In this document: positions 28,525 through 37,979 of the stretch, piece after piece
Layout of the letters: every line of letters starts with the position of its first letter
Position numbering within the stretch: position 1 is the stretch's first letter
DNA from: Salipiger abyssi
GTDB lineage: Bacteria > Pseudomonadota > Alphaproteobacteria > Rhodobacterales > Rhodobacteraceae
Length of the DNA stretch: 42,465 bases
Direction: 5' to 3'
Assembly: GCF_017311415.1 (NCBI RefSeq)
Contig: NZ_JAEKIS010000026.1
Span: 1-42,465, forward strand
Program-made: the position numbers and the translations under genes
The notes under the pieces: generated by a model
Database searches by the model: none
The model's input: only the letters and a program-made list of their open reading frames with translations
Told to the model about the DNA's origin: nothing

Positions 28525-30371
28525 GTGACAGGCTGGACGAGGTGCGCGCGCGGTTTGCCGCGCCCGAGGATGTGGACATGCCAGATGACATGCCGCTCAC
28601 GGAAGATCCGCAGGAGGCTGCCGACCATGGAGACGATGGCGGTAATGGCGGCGCCGGCAGCGCGACCGAAGAGCCGCGGGAGGCGCAGGGTGCGACCTTG
28701 CCGCTGAATGACACGGGCAACGGCCGGCGGTTCGCGCACTATTGCGGCCAGGACGCCATGGTCGTGCCGCGCGTGGGCTGGCACGTCTGGGATGGCCGGC
28801 GCTGGAAGCTCGATCCCGACGATATCTCGGTGCGTCGCCATGCCCAAAGCGTGCAGCACCACATCATCCGCGAAATCCCGCATCTGGTTCTCGAGGACTG
28901 GCAGCAGCGTGAGATCGGCAAAGAGGTCGAGATCCGCAGGCGAGAGGCTGCGCTGCGCGCGGAGCTGAAAGCCGGCACGCCGACCACCGAGCAGGAGGTC
29001 GCGCTCGAAGAGCTGACACAGCGGCTGAGCTGGATCCGCAAGCTCAAGGATCGCCGCTCGACGATGAAATCGGATCACCGGACCTTTGCCAAGTCGAGCG
29101 GCAACAAGGCCAAGATCGACGCGATGCTGACCGAGGCGACGGTCGAGCTGGCGCGCGAGGTTGACGATCTGAATGCCGATCCGCTGACGGTGAACACCGA
29201 ATCCGGCCTGTTGCGGTTCTCGGTCGATGGCGGCGGCGATAGCGGCTTTTCGAAGACGGCCGATGTCACGCTCGAGCCGCATGCCCGCGAGGTGACGATC
29301 CCCGGCCGCAATGCGCCGCAGCTGATCACACAGATGATGCCGGTCACATACGACCCAGATGCGACATGCCCGCTCTTCGATGCCTTCCTGCACCGGGTGC
29401 AGCCGGATGCGGAGATGCGCGGCTTTCTCCAGCGCTGGCTGGGGCTTTCGCTGACCGGGCTGAAGATCCAGAAATTCGCCTTCTTCTACGGGGCCGGCGC
29501 GAATGGCAAATCGGTGCTGGTCGATCTGATCGCCAAGATGATGGGCGACTATTCCCATGCGGCGAAGATCGAATCCTTCACGGGCCGGAACCGCCGCGGC
29601 GGCGGCGACGCGACACCCGACATCTTCCCGCTGATGAATGCCCGCATGGTGCGCGCCTCCGAGCCGGAAGAGGGCGAGCGGCTGCAAGAGGGGCTGATCA
29701 AGGAGCTGACCGGCGGGGAGCCGATCCTCGTGCGCCAGCTGCATGCCGATTTCATCGAGGTGCATCCGTTCTTCAAGCTGACCATGTCGGGCAACCACAA
29801 GCCCGACATTCGCGGCACCGATGACGGGATCTGGCGGCGCGTTCTTCTGGTGCCGTTCGATGTGCAGATCCCGGCGGCCGAGCGCGACGAGAAGCTGGGC
29901 GAGAAGCTCTGGGCGGAGCGCGCAGGCATCCTGAACTGGCTGGTCGACGGGCTTGTGCAATATCTCGAGGGCGGGCTCCAGGAGCCGCAGCAGGTGCTGG
30001 ACGCGACACAGGAATATCGCGCCGATAGCGACCCGATTGGCACCTTCCTCGGCGACGCCTGCCTGATCACCGGTGATCCCGGCGACTTCCTGCTCGCGCG
30101 CGAGATCATTCAGGGCTTCAATCTGTGGCTCGATCTGCGCGGCGAGGGCATGTGGGGCGACCGGACGGTCTCGCTCAAGTTCAAGGGGCTCGCGAACCGA
30201 TATCGCGACCCGAGAACCGGGAAGACCTACAGCCCCGGCAAGCGCGAGGCGACCGGGTATCGCGGCATCAGGTTCGTGGACATGTTCCGGCGCAGCTTCG
30301 ATACGGCGCCGCGCGATGCGAAGGGGCGTCCGGTGGCGGCGACGGCCAGCGCCGGAGGCGGGGCCGACTGA
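28521..30371 (+). CDS. D5/P4-type phage replicative helicase
   Basis: A 616-residue protein. After an acidic, low-complexity N-terminus (about 15-60) comes a region resembling the D5_N domain (about 195-300), then a superfamily 3-type helicase with Walker A FFYGAGANGKS (321-331), RMVRASEPEEGERL in the Walker B region and LTMSGNHKPDIRGTD as the sensor. The C-terminal part fits the D5-associated primer domain. It unwinds phage DNA at the origin, with the TOPRIM primase as partner. Iteron-like repeats lie about 480 bases downstream. Confidence 0.9.
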   Translation: MSDRLDEVRARFAAPEDVDMPDDMPLTEDPQEAADHGDDGGNGGAGSATEEPREAQGATLPLNDTGNGRRFAHYCGQDAMVVPRVGWHVWDGRRWKLDPDDISVRRHAQSVQHHIIREIPHLVLEDWQQREIGKEVEIRRREAALRAELKAGTPTTEQEVALEELTQRLSWIRKLKDRRSTMKSDHRTFAKSSGNKAKIDAMLTEATVELAREVDDLNADPLTVNTESGLLRFSVDGGGDSGFSKTADVTLEPHAREVTIPGRNAPQLITQMMPVTYDPDATCPLFDAFLHRVQPDAEMRGFLQRWLGLSLTGLKIQKFAFFYGAGANGKSVLVDLIAKMMGDYSHAAKIESFTGRNRRGGGDATPDIFPLMNARMVRASEPEEGERLQEGLIKELTGGEPILVRQLHADFIEVHPFFKLTMSGNHKPDIRGTDDGIWRRVLLVPFDVQIPAAERDEKLGEKLWAERAGILNWLVDGLVQYLEGGLQEPQQVLDATQEYRADSDPIGTFLGDACLITGDPGDFLLAREIIQGFNLWLDLRGEGMWGDRTVSLKFKGLANRYRDPRTGKTYSPGKREATGYRGIRFVDMFRRSFDTAPRDAKGRPVAATASAGGGAD

Positions 30372-30685
30372 TGGCCCTGCCGGACAAATACTGGCTGCTC
30401 TGCGGCCTGAGCCTGGAACGGCTGCCGCGCGCCGCGCTCGACGAGATGCTGGGGCAGGCGGCGCGGGCCGGTGCGCTGGCGCTCTGCTCGCGACCGCGCA
30501 CGAAAGCCGACTGCGCCCGGCTGCTTCGCCGCGCGCGACAATCGACCTACGATCAGACCGCCGCGCGCCGGCAGACTGCCGGCGGGGCCTTGCAGTCCGC
30601 GGCGCCGGTCTCGGTTTGCGAGATCCCTGCGTCCAAGGTGAACGCCTGGCTGCGTGCGCTGCCGCCGGAAGGCCTTGATCCATGA
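30371..30685 (+). CDS. Hypothetical phage protein
   Basis: A 104-residue basic, helical protein (MALPDKYWLLCGLSLERLPR; RARQSTYDQTAARRQTAGGA). Its ATG overlaps the helicase stop (TGATG). The last gene of the replication operon before the non-coding repeat region. Not recognised. Confidence 0.6.
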   Translation: MALPDKYWLLCGLSLERLPRAALDEMLGQAARAGALALCSRPRTKADCARLLRRARQSTYDQTAARRQTAGGALQSAAPVSVCEIPASKVNAWLRALPPEGLDP

Positions 30686-30855
30686 TCCCGCGGGGCGCAG
30701 CCCGGCGCGCAAGCGCGGCCCGCACCCCGCACCCCTCACCCTTCTTTCGGAATTCAGGACGGTCGGACCGGCCCGACATGCCCATGTCACGGCTCGATGG
30801 CGCGACATGGGGTTCGGGGGAAATGTCGCGATTCCAATATCTTGCGCGGGCTCTA

Positions 30856-31078
30856 CGGCCTGAACGGCCCGAACGGCCTGAAATGCGAGGTAACGCATGC
30901 GCGCGACAGAAAGGGGGTGTGGGGGAAGAGCCGTCTTATGCGTTAGTTGGCATCTCACGCCGTTCGGGCCGTTCAGGCCGTGATCCGCCTTCGTTCTCAC
31001 ATTATTTCAATGGCTTACCTGTTCACGGGCTTTCTGTGTCTCAGGCCGTGCCCTGTCTCTCTCGGGCCGTTCAAGCCG
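30856..31078. repeat. 9-bp iterons and long hairpin in a non-coding region (possible phage origin)
   Basis: Between 30686 and 31153 no convincing gene is seen. Three head-to-tail 9-bp units (CGGCCTGAA, CGGCCCGAA, CGGCCTGAA) lie at 30856-30882. Inverted copies follow at 30963-30980, and further ones at about 31040-31048, 31061-31069 and 31070-31078. The first and second blocks form a perfect 23-bp inverted repeat (30855-30877 with 30959-30981). TAACGCAT/ATGCGTTA (30891-30898 with 30938-30945) is nested inside. The position next to primase and helicase suits a replication origin; a structured RNA is the alternative. Confidence 0.7.
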
Positions 31079-31153
31079 TTCTCTTTTACAATCGAAAATC
31101 AACATCTGGTCTCAAGTGAGAGAAATGAGACGAAATATTGAGGAAGTCTGGGG

Positions 31154-31819
31154 ATGAGCATGGAATATAGGACGTTTGGAGCGCCACGCATTCGACCGGG
31201 CCGGGCTGGCAAGGTGCCGGTGAGCATCTGGGATCTGCTCGTCTGGGCCTTCCAGTCGGAGCGGGTTTCGCTCGACTTCAATGAGATGGGAAGCGCGGCG
31301 GGGGAGCGGCCCGGCGTCGGGATGGAATACATCCTGATGAAGCGCGGAGATCTCGGCTGCGCCATCGATGGCGGTGGCCGATCCGATCCGCATCCGGATG
31401 CTGACCTGGTGGCATCTGCGGTGTCGTGCCTGCCGGAAGGATGTGGCGGCCGGCGCATGGCCGTCTGGTTGGTGGAGCTTGCCCGCCTCGGGCGGTGGCC
31501 GGACTGGGGGCAGACTGTGGTGTCGCGCTGCGAACCGGTTGCGTGGAAGGATCACTGGCGCGGTCGTTTTGCCGAAAAGTCCATTTGGGACGGGCTGGGG
31601 CGGTGGCCGGTGAACCAGCTCGGTCGCGATGATGGGTATTGCTGCCGTGTGATCTTCACGGGAACGGCGGCGGAGCGTGCGAAGCTGCGCCGGGATTGGC
31701 TGTTGTGGTGGTCGGCACTGCTCGAGCTGAAGACGACGTTCGTCCTGCATTGCAATCTGACGGGGTTCGACGTGACCGAAGCAATGCCGCCGCGCGCGCC
31801 GTGGAAGAAAATGGCTTGA
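31154..31819 (+). CDS. Hypothetical phage protein upstream of the HNH gene
   Basis: A 221-residue soluble protein rich in Trp and Arg (WLVELARLGRWPDWG; WDGLGRWPVNQLGRDDGYCC; LRRDWLLWWSALLEL). ATG 31154 has a GAGGAAG site 7 bases upstream. It lies between the iteron region and the terminator before the packaging genes. Not recognised; the position suggests a late regulator or a packaging accessory, which the sequence does not prove. Confidence 0.7.
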   Translation: MSMEYRTFGAPRIRPGRAGKVPVSIWDLLVWAFQSERVSLDFNEMGSAAGERPGVGMEYILMKRGDLGCAIDGGGRSDPHPDADLVASAVSCLPEGCGGRRMAVWLVELARLGRWPDWGQTVVSRCEPVAWKDHWRGRFAEKSIWDGLGRWPVNQLGRDDGYCCRVIFTGTAAERAKLRRDWLLWWSALLELKTTFVLHCNLTGFDVTEAMPPRAPWKKMA

Positions 31820-31860
31820 CCGGATGTAGGATCGTTGACATCTTGCCAGCGAACCGAACC

Positions 31861-31899
31861 GCGCCCGGAGCTGAGATGCTTCCGGGCGCTTCTCGTTTG
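31861..31899 (+). terminator. Rho-independent terminator before the packaging module
   Basis: GCGCCCGGA and TCCGGGCGC form a 9-bp stem with an 11-base loop, followed by the T-rich TTCTCGTTT. It sits between the 221-residue gene and the HNH gene. Confidence 0.65.
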
Positions 31900-31911
31900 A
31901 GGCCTTCAAAA

Positions 31912-32268
31912 ATGGGTAAGCTTCGTGGGCGGGGCATCTCGTCACGGATCGGTGCGCCGGGGTCGCGGTTGCGGCGGGCGGCGCCTGCCGGTGGGGAGAC
32001 GCCGGCGCGGCGCTCGACGGATTGGCTGAACACGGCGCGCTGGCAAAAGCTGCGGCGCAAGGTGCTGGCGCGGGACGGTTATGTCTGCCGGCAGACCGGT
32101 GTGTTGCTGATCGGCACATACCCTGCCGGCGACAGCCCGGTGGTCGATCACATCCGCCCGCATCGCGGCGACCCGGCGCTGTTCTGGGATGAGGACAACC
32201 TCCAGTCGGTGAGCAAGGAATGGCACGACCGGGTGAAGCAGAGCCGGGAAAAGCGCGGCCTGGCGTGA
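31912..32268 (+). CDS. HNH endonuclease (packaging-associated)
   Basis: A 118-residue HNH nuclease: basic N-terminus, WQKLRRKVLARDGYVC, then the motif DHIRPHRGDPALFWDEDNLQ with His80 and Asn96, and the final His105 (EWHDR). The cysteine pairs that usually brace the fold are mostly missing. In HK97-like phages an HNH protein beside the terminase is needed for DNA packaging or cos cleavage. ATG 31912 was chosen since earlier in-frame starts lie in the terminator hairpin. Confidence 0.85.
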   Translation: MGKLRGRGISSRIGAPGSRLRRAAPAGGETPARRSTDWLNTARWQKLRRKVLARDGYVCRQTGVLLIGTYPAGDSPVVDHIRPHRGDPALFWDEDNLQSVSKEWHDRVKQSREKRGLA

Positions 32269-32359
32269 CGGGCCGGGGGGTGGGGTCAAAGTCAGGCGCT
32301 TTGGGCGGCCAGACCCGCGCCCCCCTCACCGGGAGATTTTTTATTCGGAGACCGGGTTT

Positions 32360-32848
32360 TTGAACGACATCCGCGAAACAGACCTGTTCGGCAACCCTGT
32401 GCGGGCCGGCAAGGGCGCGCCTGGGCGGCCTCGCAAGGAGCTGACGGCAACCGACCTCGACATGCTGGAGGCGGGTCTGATGCAGGGCTGGACGAACCAG
32501 CGCATCGCCAAATCTCTGGGGATCGGGGTCTCGACGCTGAAGCGGAATTTTGGGCCTCTGCTGCGGATGCGCGACCAGATGCCCGACCGGCTGCGGCTGC
32601 TGATCTTCTCGACCGCGGTGCGCAAATCGCTGGAGGGCGACATGGGCGCGATCCGGCAGGTGCGCCAGCTCATGGAGGACAATGAGCGGCGGCTGGCGGC
32701 GGCGCGGATCGACCGCGCCGGCGAGGAGGAGCCGCCGGAGGCGCCGGTGGGCAAGAAGGAACGCGCCCGGCGCGCCGCCGAGCAGGTGGCGGAAACGGGC
32801 GGCGGCGATCTCTGGGGCGGCGATCTGAGCCCGGGGAGCTATCACTGA
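32360..32848 (+). CDS. Terminase small subunit
   Basis: A 162-residue protein with a helix-turn-helix (LDMLEAGLMQGWTNQRIAKSLGIGVSTLKRNF, about 35-66) for recognising packaging sites, a helical oligomerisation part and a flexible acidic C-terminus. It starts at TTG 32360 (NDIRETDLFG) with CGGAG upstream. Its stop overlaps the large subunit start (TGATG). Identification rests on the HTH and on gene order. Confidence 0.82.
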   Translation: MNDIRETDLFGNPVRAGKGAPGRPRKELTATDLDMLEAGLMQGWTNQRIAKSLGIGVSTLKRNFGPLLRMRDQMPDRLRLLIFSTAVRKSLEGDMGAIRQVRQLMEDNERRLAAARIDRAGEEEPPEAPVGKKERARRAAEQVAETGGGDLWGGDLSPGSYH

Positions 32849-34566
32849 TGGAGGGCGCGGAGGCGCTCTTCGATCCGGCCTGGTCGACGGCGGTGCCGGA
32901 CTGGGAGGCGCGGATCGTGGCGGGACGGTCGCTGCTGCCGGATCTGCCGCTCTTCGATGCGGTGGCCGACAAGGCGCTGCGGATCTTCAAGCGGCTGCGC
33001 GTGCCCGATCTGATCGGCACGCCGACCTATGGCGAGGTGTGCGAGGATTGGGTCTTCGATCTCGTGCGGGTGATCTTCGGCAGCTACGATCCCGACCTGA
33101 AAAAGCGGATGCTGCAGGAGTTCTTCCTGCTGGTGCCGAAGAAGAACGGCAAATCCGCCATCGCGGCGGCGATCATCGTGACCGCCGCGATCATGAACGA
33201 ACGGCCGCAGGCGGAGCTCCTGCTGATCGCGCCGACGCAGAAGATCGCCAGCATCGCCTTCAAGCAGGCGAAGAACATGATCGCGCTCGACGCCGATCTG
33301 GTGCGGCTCTTCCGGGTGCAGAACCACCTCAAGGAGATCACCCATCATGTCACCGGGGCGGTGATCATGATCCTTTCGGCGGATGGCGATGTGGTGACCG
33401 GCTCGAAGGGCACCTTCATTCTTGTCGACGAGACCCATGTGCTGGGCACCAAGCCCAAGGCGCCGGATATCTTCGTCGAGCTGCGCGGCGGGCTGGCGTC
33501 GCGGCCCGAGGGGTTCCTGCTCCAGATCACCACGCAATCGAAGGACCGCCCGACCGGCCAGTGGGAAAAGGAGCTGGAGACCGCGCGGGCGGTGCGCGAC
33601 GGCAGGATCGACCTGCCGATGCTCGCGGTGCTCTACGAGCTGCCGGCGAAGATGGCCGAGGCGGAGGAGTGGCGCGACCCGAAGACCTGGGGGATGGTCA
33701 ATCCGAACCTCGAGCGTTCGGTGTCGCGGGCCTATCTGCAACGCGAGATGCGCAAGGCGGAGGAGGACGGGCCGGAGGCGCTGGCGCTCTTTGCCAGCCA
33801 GCACCTGAACGTGCAGATCGGGCTCGGGCTCAAATCGGGCCGCTGGGTCGGGGCGGATTACTGGCCGACGGCGGCGCGGGCGGATCTCGATCTGACGCGG
33901 ATCCTGGCCAGCTCGGAGGTCTGTGTCGTCGGCATCGACGGCGGCGGGCTCGACGATCTTCTCGGGCTCTTCGTGCTGGGGCGGCATGCGGAAACCAGCC
34001 GCTGGCAGGGCTGGGCGCGGGCCTGGGCGGATCGCGACGTGCTGACGCTGCGCAAGAAGATCGCGCCGGAGCTGGTGGCGCTGGAACAGGCGGGCGAGCT
34101 GATCCTGGTCGACAATATCGAGGAGGAGGCGAATCCGGAGATCGTGGAGATCTGCGCGCGCATCCGCGATGCCGGGCTGTTTCCGGAGCAGGACGGCATC
34201 GGCATGGACCCGGAGGGCGTGGGCTCGATCATCGACGCGCTGGTGGAGGCGGGGTTCCGGATCGAGGATATCCGGGCGATCAGCCAGGGCTACAAGCTCA
34301 ATGCGGCGATCAAGACGGCGCCGGTGAAGCTGAAGAACGGCAGCATGGTGCATGGCGGCCAGCGGATCATGACCTGGTGCGTCGGCAACGCCAAGACCGA
34401 GGCGCGGGGCAATGCGGTGATCGTGACCAAGGCGCAGAGCGGCAGCGCCAAGATCGACCCGCTCATGGCGATGTTCAACAGCGTCATGCTGATGAGCTGG
34501 AACCCGGTCGCGCATCGGCGCGGCAATCTCAACGACTTTCTGAACAACCCGGTGATGGCGATATGA
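32848..34566 (+). CDS. Terminase large subunit
   Basis: A 572-residue packaging motor. The ATPase domain has a Walker A variant VPKKNGKS (96-103), an APTQKIA segment near 129 and Walker B ILVDE (191-195, Glu195 catalytic). The C-terminal nuclease begins VVGIDGGGLDDLLGL near 355, with the acidic residue of the RNase H-like fold, and later DPEGVGSIID. It is of the HK97/YmfN type. Its stop overlaps the portal start (ATGA). Confidence 0.93.
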   Translation: MEGAEALFDPAWSTAVPDWEARIVAGRSLLPDLPLFDAVADKALRIFKRLRVPDLIGTPTYGEVCEDWVFDLVRVIFGSYDPDLKKRMLQEFFLLVPKKNGKSAIAAAIIVTAAIMNERPQAELLLIAPTQKIASIAFKQAKNMIALDADLVRLFRVQNHLKEITHHVTGAVIMILSADGDVVTGSKGTFILVDETHVLGTKPKAPDIFVELRGGLASRPEGFLLQITTQSKDRPTGQWEKELETARAVRDGRIDLPMLAVLYELPAKMAEAEEWRDPKTWGMVNPNLERSVSRAYLQREMRKAEEDGPEALALFASQHLNVQIGLGLKSGRWVGADYWPTAARADLDLTRILASSEVCVVGIDGGGLDDLLGLFVLGRHAETSRWQGWARAWADRDVLTLRKKIAPELVALEQAGELILVDNIEEEANPEIVEICARIRDAGLFPEQDGIGMDPEGVGSIIDALVEAGFRIEDIRAISQGYKLNAAIKTAPVKLKNGSMVHGGQRIMTWCVGNAKTEARGNAVIVTKAQSGSAKIDPLMAMFNSVMLMSWNPVAHRRGNLNDFLNNPVMAI

Positions 34567-35801
34567 AGCTTGCGCGACTGATGAAGGGCGCGATCCAGGG
34601 CGCGCGCGCGTCCCTGGCGGCCGGCGAGTCCGGCTGGGTCGCGCTCTCGGGCGCGGGGGTGTTTCCGCAGGCGGGCTATCGCTCGACGGCGGGCAAACCG
34701 GTGTCGCAGGACAGCGCGCTGACGGTCTCGGCGGTCTGGGATTGCGTGCGCAAGCTCAGCCAGACGGCGGCGACCCTGCCGCTCAAGGTCTATGAGAAGA
34801 GCGCGAATGGCGGTCGGGTCGAGATCGAGCCGGATTTTGCCGATATCATCTGTCGCCAGCCGAACAGCGTGCAGACACAGGTCGAGTTCTGGGAGGGCAT
34901 GGTCGCCAATCTCTCGATGCGCGGCAATGCGGTGGCGGAAAAGAAAGTCCTGGGCCGCAATATGGTCGGGCTGTCGCCGCTGCCGAACCTGACGCCCTAT
35001 GTGAATGCCGAGGGCCGGATCGTTTACGAGTTCTACGACCGCGGCAAGCTGGAGCGGCTGCCGAAGGACAAGGTCTTTCATCTGCGCGCCTTCGATCCGG
35101 GCAACGGCATCGGGCTCTCGACGATCAGATACGGCGCCAATTCGATGGGCGCGGCGCTGGCGGCGGACGAGACCGCCGGCAGCGTGTTCTCGAATGCGAT
35201 GATGGTCGCGGGCGTTCTGGCCTCGGATCAGACGCTCGACGCGCAGCAGCGCGTGCAGCTCGGCGAGATCATCAACAGCTATGTCAGCTCGCGCCGGGCG
35301 GGCAAGGTGATGGTGCTGGAGGCGGGGCTGAAGTTCGAGCCGCTGCAGATGAACCCGGAAGACGCGCAGCTGCTGGAGACCCGGCGCTTCCAGGTCGAGG
35401 ATGTGTGCCGCTGGTTCGGCGTGCCGCCGATCATCATCGGGCATGCGGGGGACGGGCAGACCATGTGGGGCAGCGGGGTCGAGCAGATCATGCTGTCCTG
35501 GCTGACGCTGGGGCTCAACCCGCTGCTGAGCCGCATCGAGGCGCGGCTTCAGCGCGATATCGTGCCGCCGGAAAAGCGCGGGCGCTGGTATTGCGAATAC
35601 AACCGCGAGGCGCTGCTGCAAATGGACAGCAAGGCCAAGGGCGAGTTCATGGCCAAGATGGGCCAGTCCGGCACCATGACGGCGAATGAGCGGCGCCAGA
35701 AGCTGAACCTGCCCCGGCATGACGACCCGGCCGCCGACGCGCTGCTGGCGCAGACCGCGCTCGCGCCGCTCGAGGATCTCGGAAAGGAAAAAGAGCAATG
35801 A
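34563..35801 (+). CDS. HK97-family portal protein
   Basis: A 412-residue portal, the dodecameric DNA gate at the capsid vertex. Characteristic segments: SALTVSAVWDCVRKLSQTAATLPL (about 50-75), FHLRAFDPGNGIGLSTIR, and VEDVCRWFGVPPIIIG followed by MWGSGVEQIMLSWLTLGLNPLL, the signature of phage_portal family members. ATG overlaps the terminase stop; the C-terminus overlaps the protease start. Confidence 0.93.
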   Translation: MKLARLMKGAIQGARASLAAGESGWVALSGAGVFPQAGYRSTAGKPVSQDSALTVSAVWDCVRKLSQTAATLPLKVYEKSANGGRVEIEPDFADIICRQPNSVQTQVEFWEGMVANLSMRGNAVAEKKVLGRNMVGLSPLPNLTPYVNAEGRIVYEFYDRGKLERLPKDKVFHLRAFDPGNGIGLSTIRYGANSMGAALAADETAGSVFSNAMMVAGVLASDQTLDAQQRVQLGEIINSYVSSRRAGKVMVLEAGLKFEPLQMNPEDAQLLETRRFQVEDVCRWFGVPPIIIGHAGDGQTMWGSGVEQIMLSWLTLGLNPLLSRIEARLQRDIVPPEKRGRWYCEYNREALLQMDSKAKGEFMAKMGQSGTMTANERRQKLNLPRHDDPAADALLAQTALAPLEDLGKEKEQ

Positions 35802-36646
35802 GCAATCGTGATCTGCCGAAGGCCTTTGTCGCCGCGCGGCCCGGGGTGGCGTCGCAGGTATCGGATAAGGCGGTGAACCGCTGGAACCCCGATATCCGGG
35901 CGGCGGCGGGGGAGGACGACCGGCGCAGCATCTCCATCCTGGACGCCATCGGCGCGGATTATTGGGGCGACGGGGTGACTGCCAAGCGGATCTCGGCGGC
36001 GCTGCGGTCGATGGGCGAGGGGCCGGTCACGGTGAATGTGAACTCGCCGGGCGGCGATTTCTTCGAGGGGCTGGCGATCTACAACCTGCTGCGCGAGCAC
36101 AAGGGCGAGGTGACGGTGCGGGTGCTGGGCATGGCGGCCTCGGCGGCCTCGGTGATCGCCATGGCGGGCGACCGGATCGAGATGGCGCGCGCCAGCTTCC
36201 TGATGATCCACAACACCTGGGTGGTGGCCGCCGGCGACCGCCATGCCTTCCGCGATGTGGCCGACTGGCTGGCGCCGTTCGATGAGGCGGCGGTGGGCAT
36301 CTATCACGCGCGCACCGGGATCGCCGAGAAAGAGCTGGGCGCGATGCTCGACCGCGAGACCTGGATCGGCGGCGACGCGGCGGTGGCGCAGGGCTTTGCC
36401 GATGCGCTGCTTGCCTCGGACGAGATCGAGGCCGCGCCGTCGAACGCGGCGTCTGCGGAGCTTGCCGCGGTCAAGAAGCTCGACCTGATGCTGGCCACGG
36501 GCACCCGGGCCACGAAATCCGAACGGCGTGAACTTCTCGCCGCTCTCAAGGGGGGCAAGTCTGGCGCTGCCCCGACCGGCATGTCTGGCGCTGCCGATGA
36601 TCGGGAGGTGCTTTCCGCCCTCCTTACGAAGCTCAACTCCATCTGA
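35798..36646 (+). CDS. ClpP-like prohead maturation protease
   Basis: A 282-residue S14-type serine protease that trims the scaffold and capsid precursor. NSPGGDFFEGLAIYNLL precedes the nucleophile Ser115 in GMAASAAS; His138 lies in MIHNTW; an acidic residue near 185 completes the triad. The C-terminal 80 residues (SNAASAELAAVKK...) are low-complexity and could act as scaffold. Located between portal and capsid as in HK97-like phages. Confidence 0.92.
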   Translation: MSNRDLPKAFVAARPGVASQVSDKAVNRWNPDIRAAAGEDDRRSISILDAIGADYWGDGVTAKRISAALRSMGEGPVTVNVNSPGGDFFEGLAIYNLLREHKGEVTVRVLGMAASAASVIAMAGDRIEMARASFLMIHNTWVVAAGDRHAFRDVADWLAPFDEAAVGIYHARTGIAEKELGAMLDRETWIGGDAAVAQGFADALLASDEIEAAPSNAASAELAAVKKLDLMLATGTRATKSERRELLAALKGGKSGAAPTGMSGAADDREVLSALLTKLNSI

Positions 36647-36657
36647 GGAAATCCACG

Positions 36658-37965
36658 ATGAAACAGGCAAAGATGCCCGCCATTGCGGTGGCGGGGCTGG
36701 CGGCGCGTATGCCGCAGGCAGTGCTGTGCGGGCCGCGCATGGATGCGGGGGGCTCCACCGAGGAGATGCTGAAACAGGTGCAGCAGTCGCTCGACAAGCT
36801 CACCGGAGAGACCAAGCAGACCGCCGAAAACGCGCTCGATGAAGCGAAACGGGCGGGGGCGGTCTCGGCGGAGACCAAGGCTGCGGCCGACCAGCTGCTT
36901 TCGGCGCAGACCGCGCTCTCCAAACAGCTCAAATCGCTGACCGACCAGCTCGAGGGCGTGAACCAGAAGCAGCTCGATATCGCGCAGCAGATCTCGGACG
37001 GTCTGCCGGGCAATGGCGGCGCGGGTGTCAAATCGCTCGGGCAGGCGGTGATCGACAGCCACGAGAAGATCAAGGCCTTCAACGGCGGCACCCTCTCGGT
37101 CGATGTGAAGAACGCGATCACCACGGCGGACGGATCGGCGGGCGGGCTGATCGTCCACGAGGAGGAGCGCACGCCCGTGCGCATGCCGCGCCGCCGGCTG
37201 CTGGTGCGCCAGCTCCTCATGTCCGGGCGCACCAGCTCGGATCTGGTGACCTATCGCAAACAGGTTGTCCGGACCAACGCCGCCGGCATGGTGGCCGAGG
37301 GCGGCACCTATCAGGCGTCGGAATACGGCTGGGAGAAAGCCACCGAGCAGGTCAAGAAGATCGGTCATATCACCCATGTCTCGGAGGAGGCGCTGGCCGA
37401 TGCCGATCAGCTGATGACCGAGATCGACGGCGAGCTGCGCTATGGGCTGGATCTGGAGGAGGAAAACCAGATCCTCGCGGGCGACGGCACCGGCGAGAAC
37501 CTGACCGGCCTTCTGACCGAGGCGCCGGCCTTCGTGGCGGCGGCGGGTCTGCCCAACGCCACCCGGATCGACCGTCTGCGCCTGGGCATCCTTCAGGTCA
37601 CGCTGGAGGATTACATCCCGACCTTGATCCTGCTGAACCCGCTGGACTGGGCCGCAATCGAGCTGCTCAAGGTCAGCGGCACCGACAACCGTTATGTCTG
37701 GGGCAACCCGGGCACGGGCAACACGCCGGTGCTCTGGGGCAAGGATGTGGTCGACAGCAATTCGATGACGGCCGGGGAATGGCTTGTCGGCGATCTCGCG
37801 CTGGCGGCGACCTATTACGACCGCCGCGAGGCCGAGGTGCTGTTCTCCACTGAACACGGCACCAACTTCATCGAGGACATGGTGACTGTGAAGGCGCGCA
37901 AGCGCGTCGCGATGGCGGTCAAGCGTGCGCTGGCGATGGTGCAGGGCGACTTCACCTTCGCCTGA
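36658..37965 (+). CDS. HK97-fold major capsid protein
   Basis: A 435-residue capsid protein. Residues about 25-110 form the coiled-coil delta (scaffold) domain (TEEMLKQVQQSLDKLTGETKQTAENAL), removed by the protease. The HK97 fold follows: VDVKNAITTADGSAGGLIV, then the P-domain and WEKATEQVKKIGHITHVSEEALADA, ending VAMAVKRALAMVQGDFTFA. The ATG follows GAGGAAATCCACG. Highly expressed structural gene, followed by a hairpin. Confidence 0.93.
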   Translation: MKQAKMPAIAVAGLAARMPQAVLCGPRMDAGGSTEEMLKQVQQSLDKLTGETKQTAENALDEAKRAGAVSAETKAAADQLLSAQTALSKQLKSLTDQLEGVNQKQLDIAQQISDGLPGNGGAGVKSLGQAVIDSHEKIKAFNGGTLSVDVKNAITTADGSAGGLIVHEEERTPVRMPRRRLLVRQLLMSGRTSSDLVTYRKQVVRTNAAGMVAEGGTYQASEYGWEKATEQVKKIGHITHVSEEALADADQLMTEIDGELRYGLDLEEENQILAGDGTGENLTGLLTEAPAFVAAAGLPNATRIDRLRLGILQVTLEDYIPTLILLNPLDWAAIELLKVSGTDNRYVWGNPGTGNTPVLWGKDVVDSNSMTAGEWLVGDLALAATYYDRREAEVLFSTEHGTNFIEDMVTVKARKRVAMAVKRALAMVQGDFTFA

Positions 37966-37979
37966 TCCGTCCGGCCCGC

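Noticed and set aside
28482-30785. A 767-codon minus-strand frame opposite the D5 helicase
   Set aside because: Composition typical of an antisense shadow; no motifs, and the plus-strand helicase is clear.
30682-31119. A 145-codon plus-strand frame over the iteron region
   Set aside because: Its repeated RPERPERPE and GRSGR segments come from the DNA repeats, and it lacks an SD and any recognisable domain.
31861-31911. ATG at 31876 as the HNH gene start
   Set aside because: It lies in the loop of the terminator hairpin; ATG 31912 after the T-run is more reasonable.
33039-34562. Long plus-strand frame continuous with the portal gene
   Set aside because: It is the out-of-frame shadow of the terminase large subunit; the portal start at 34563 overlaps the terminase stop by ATGA.
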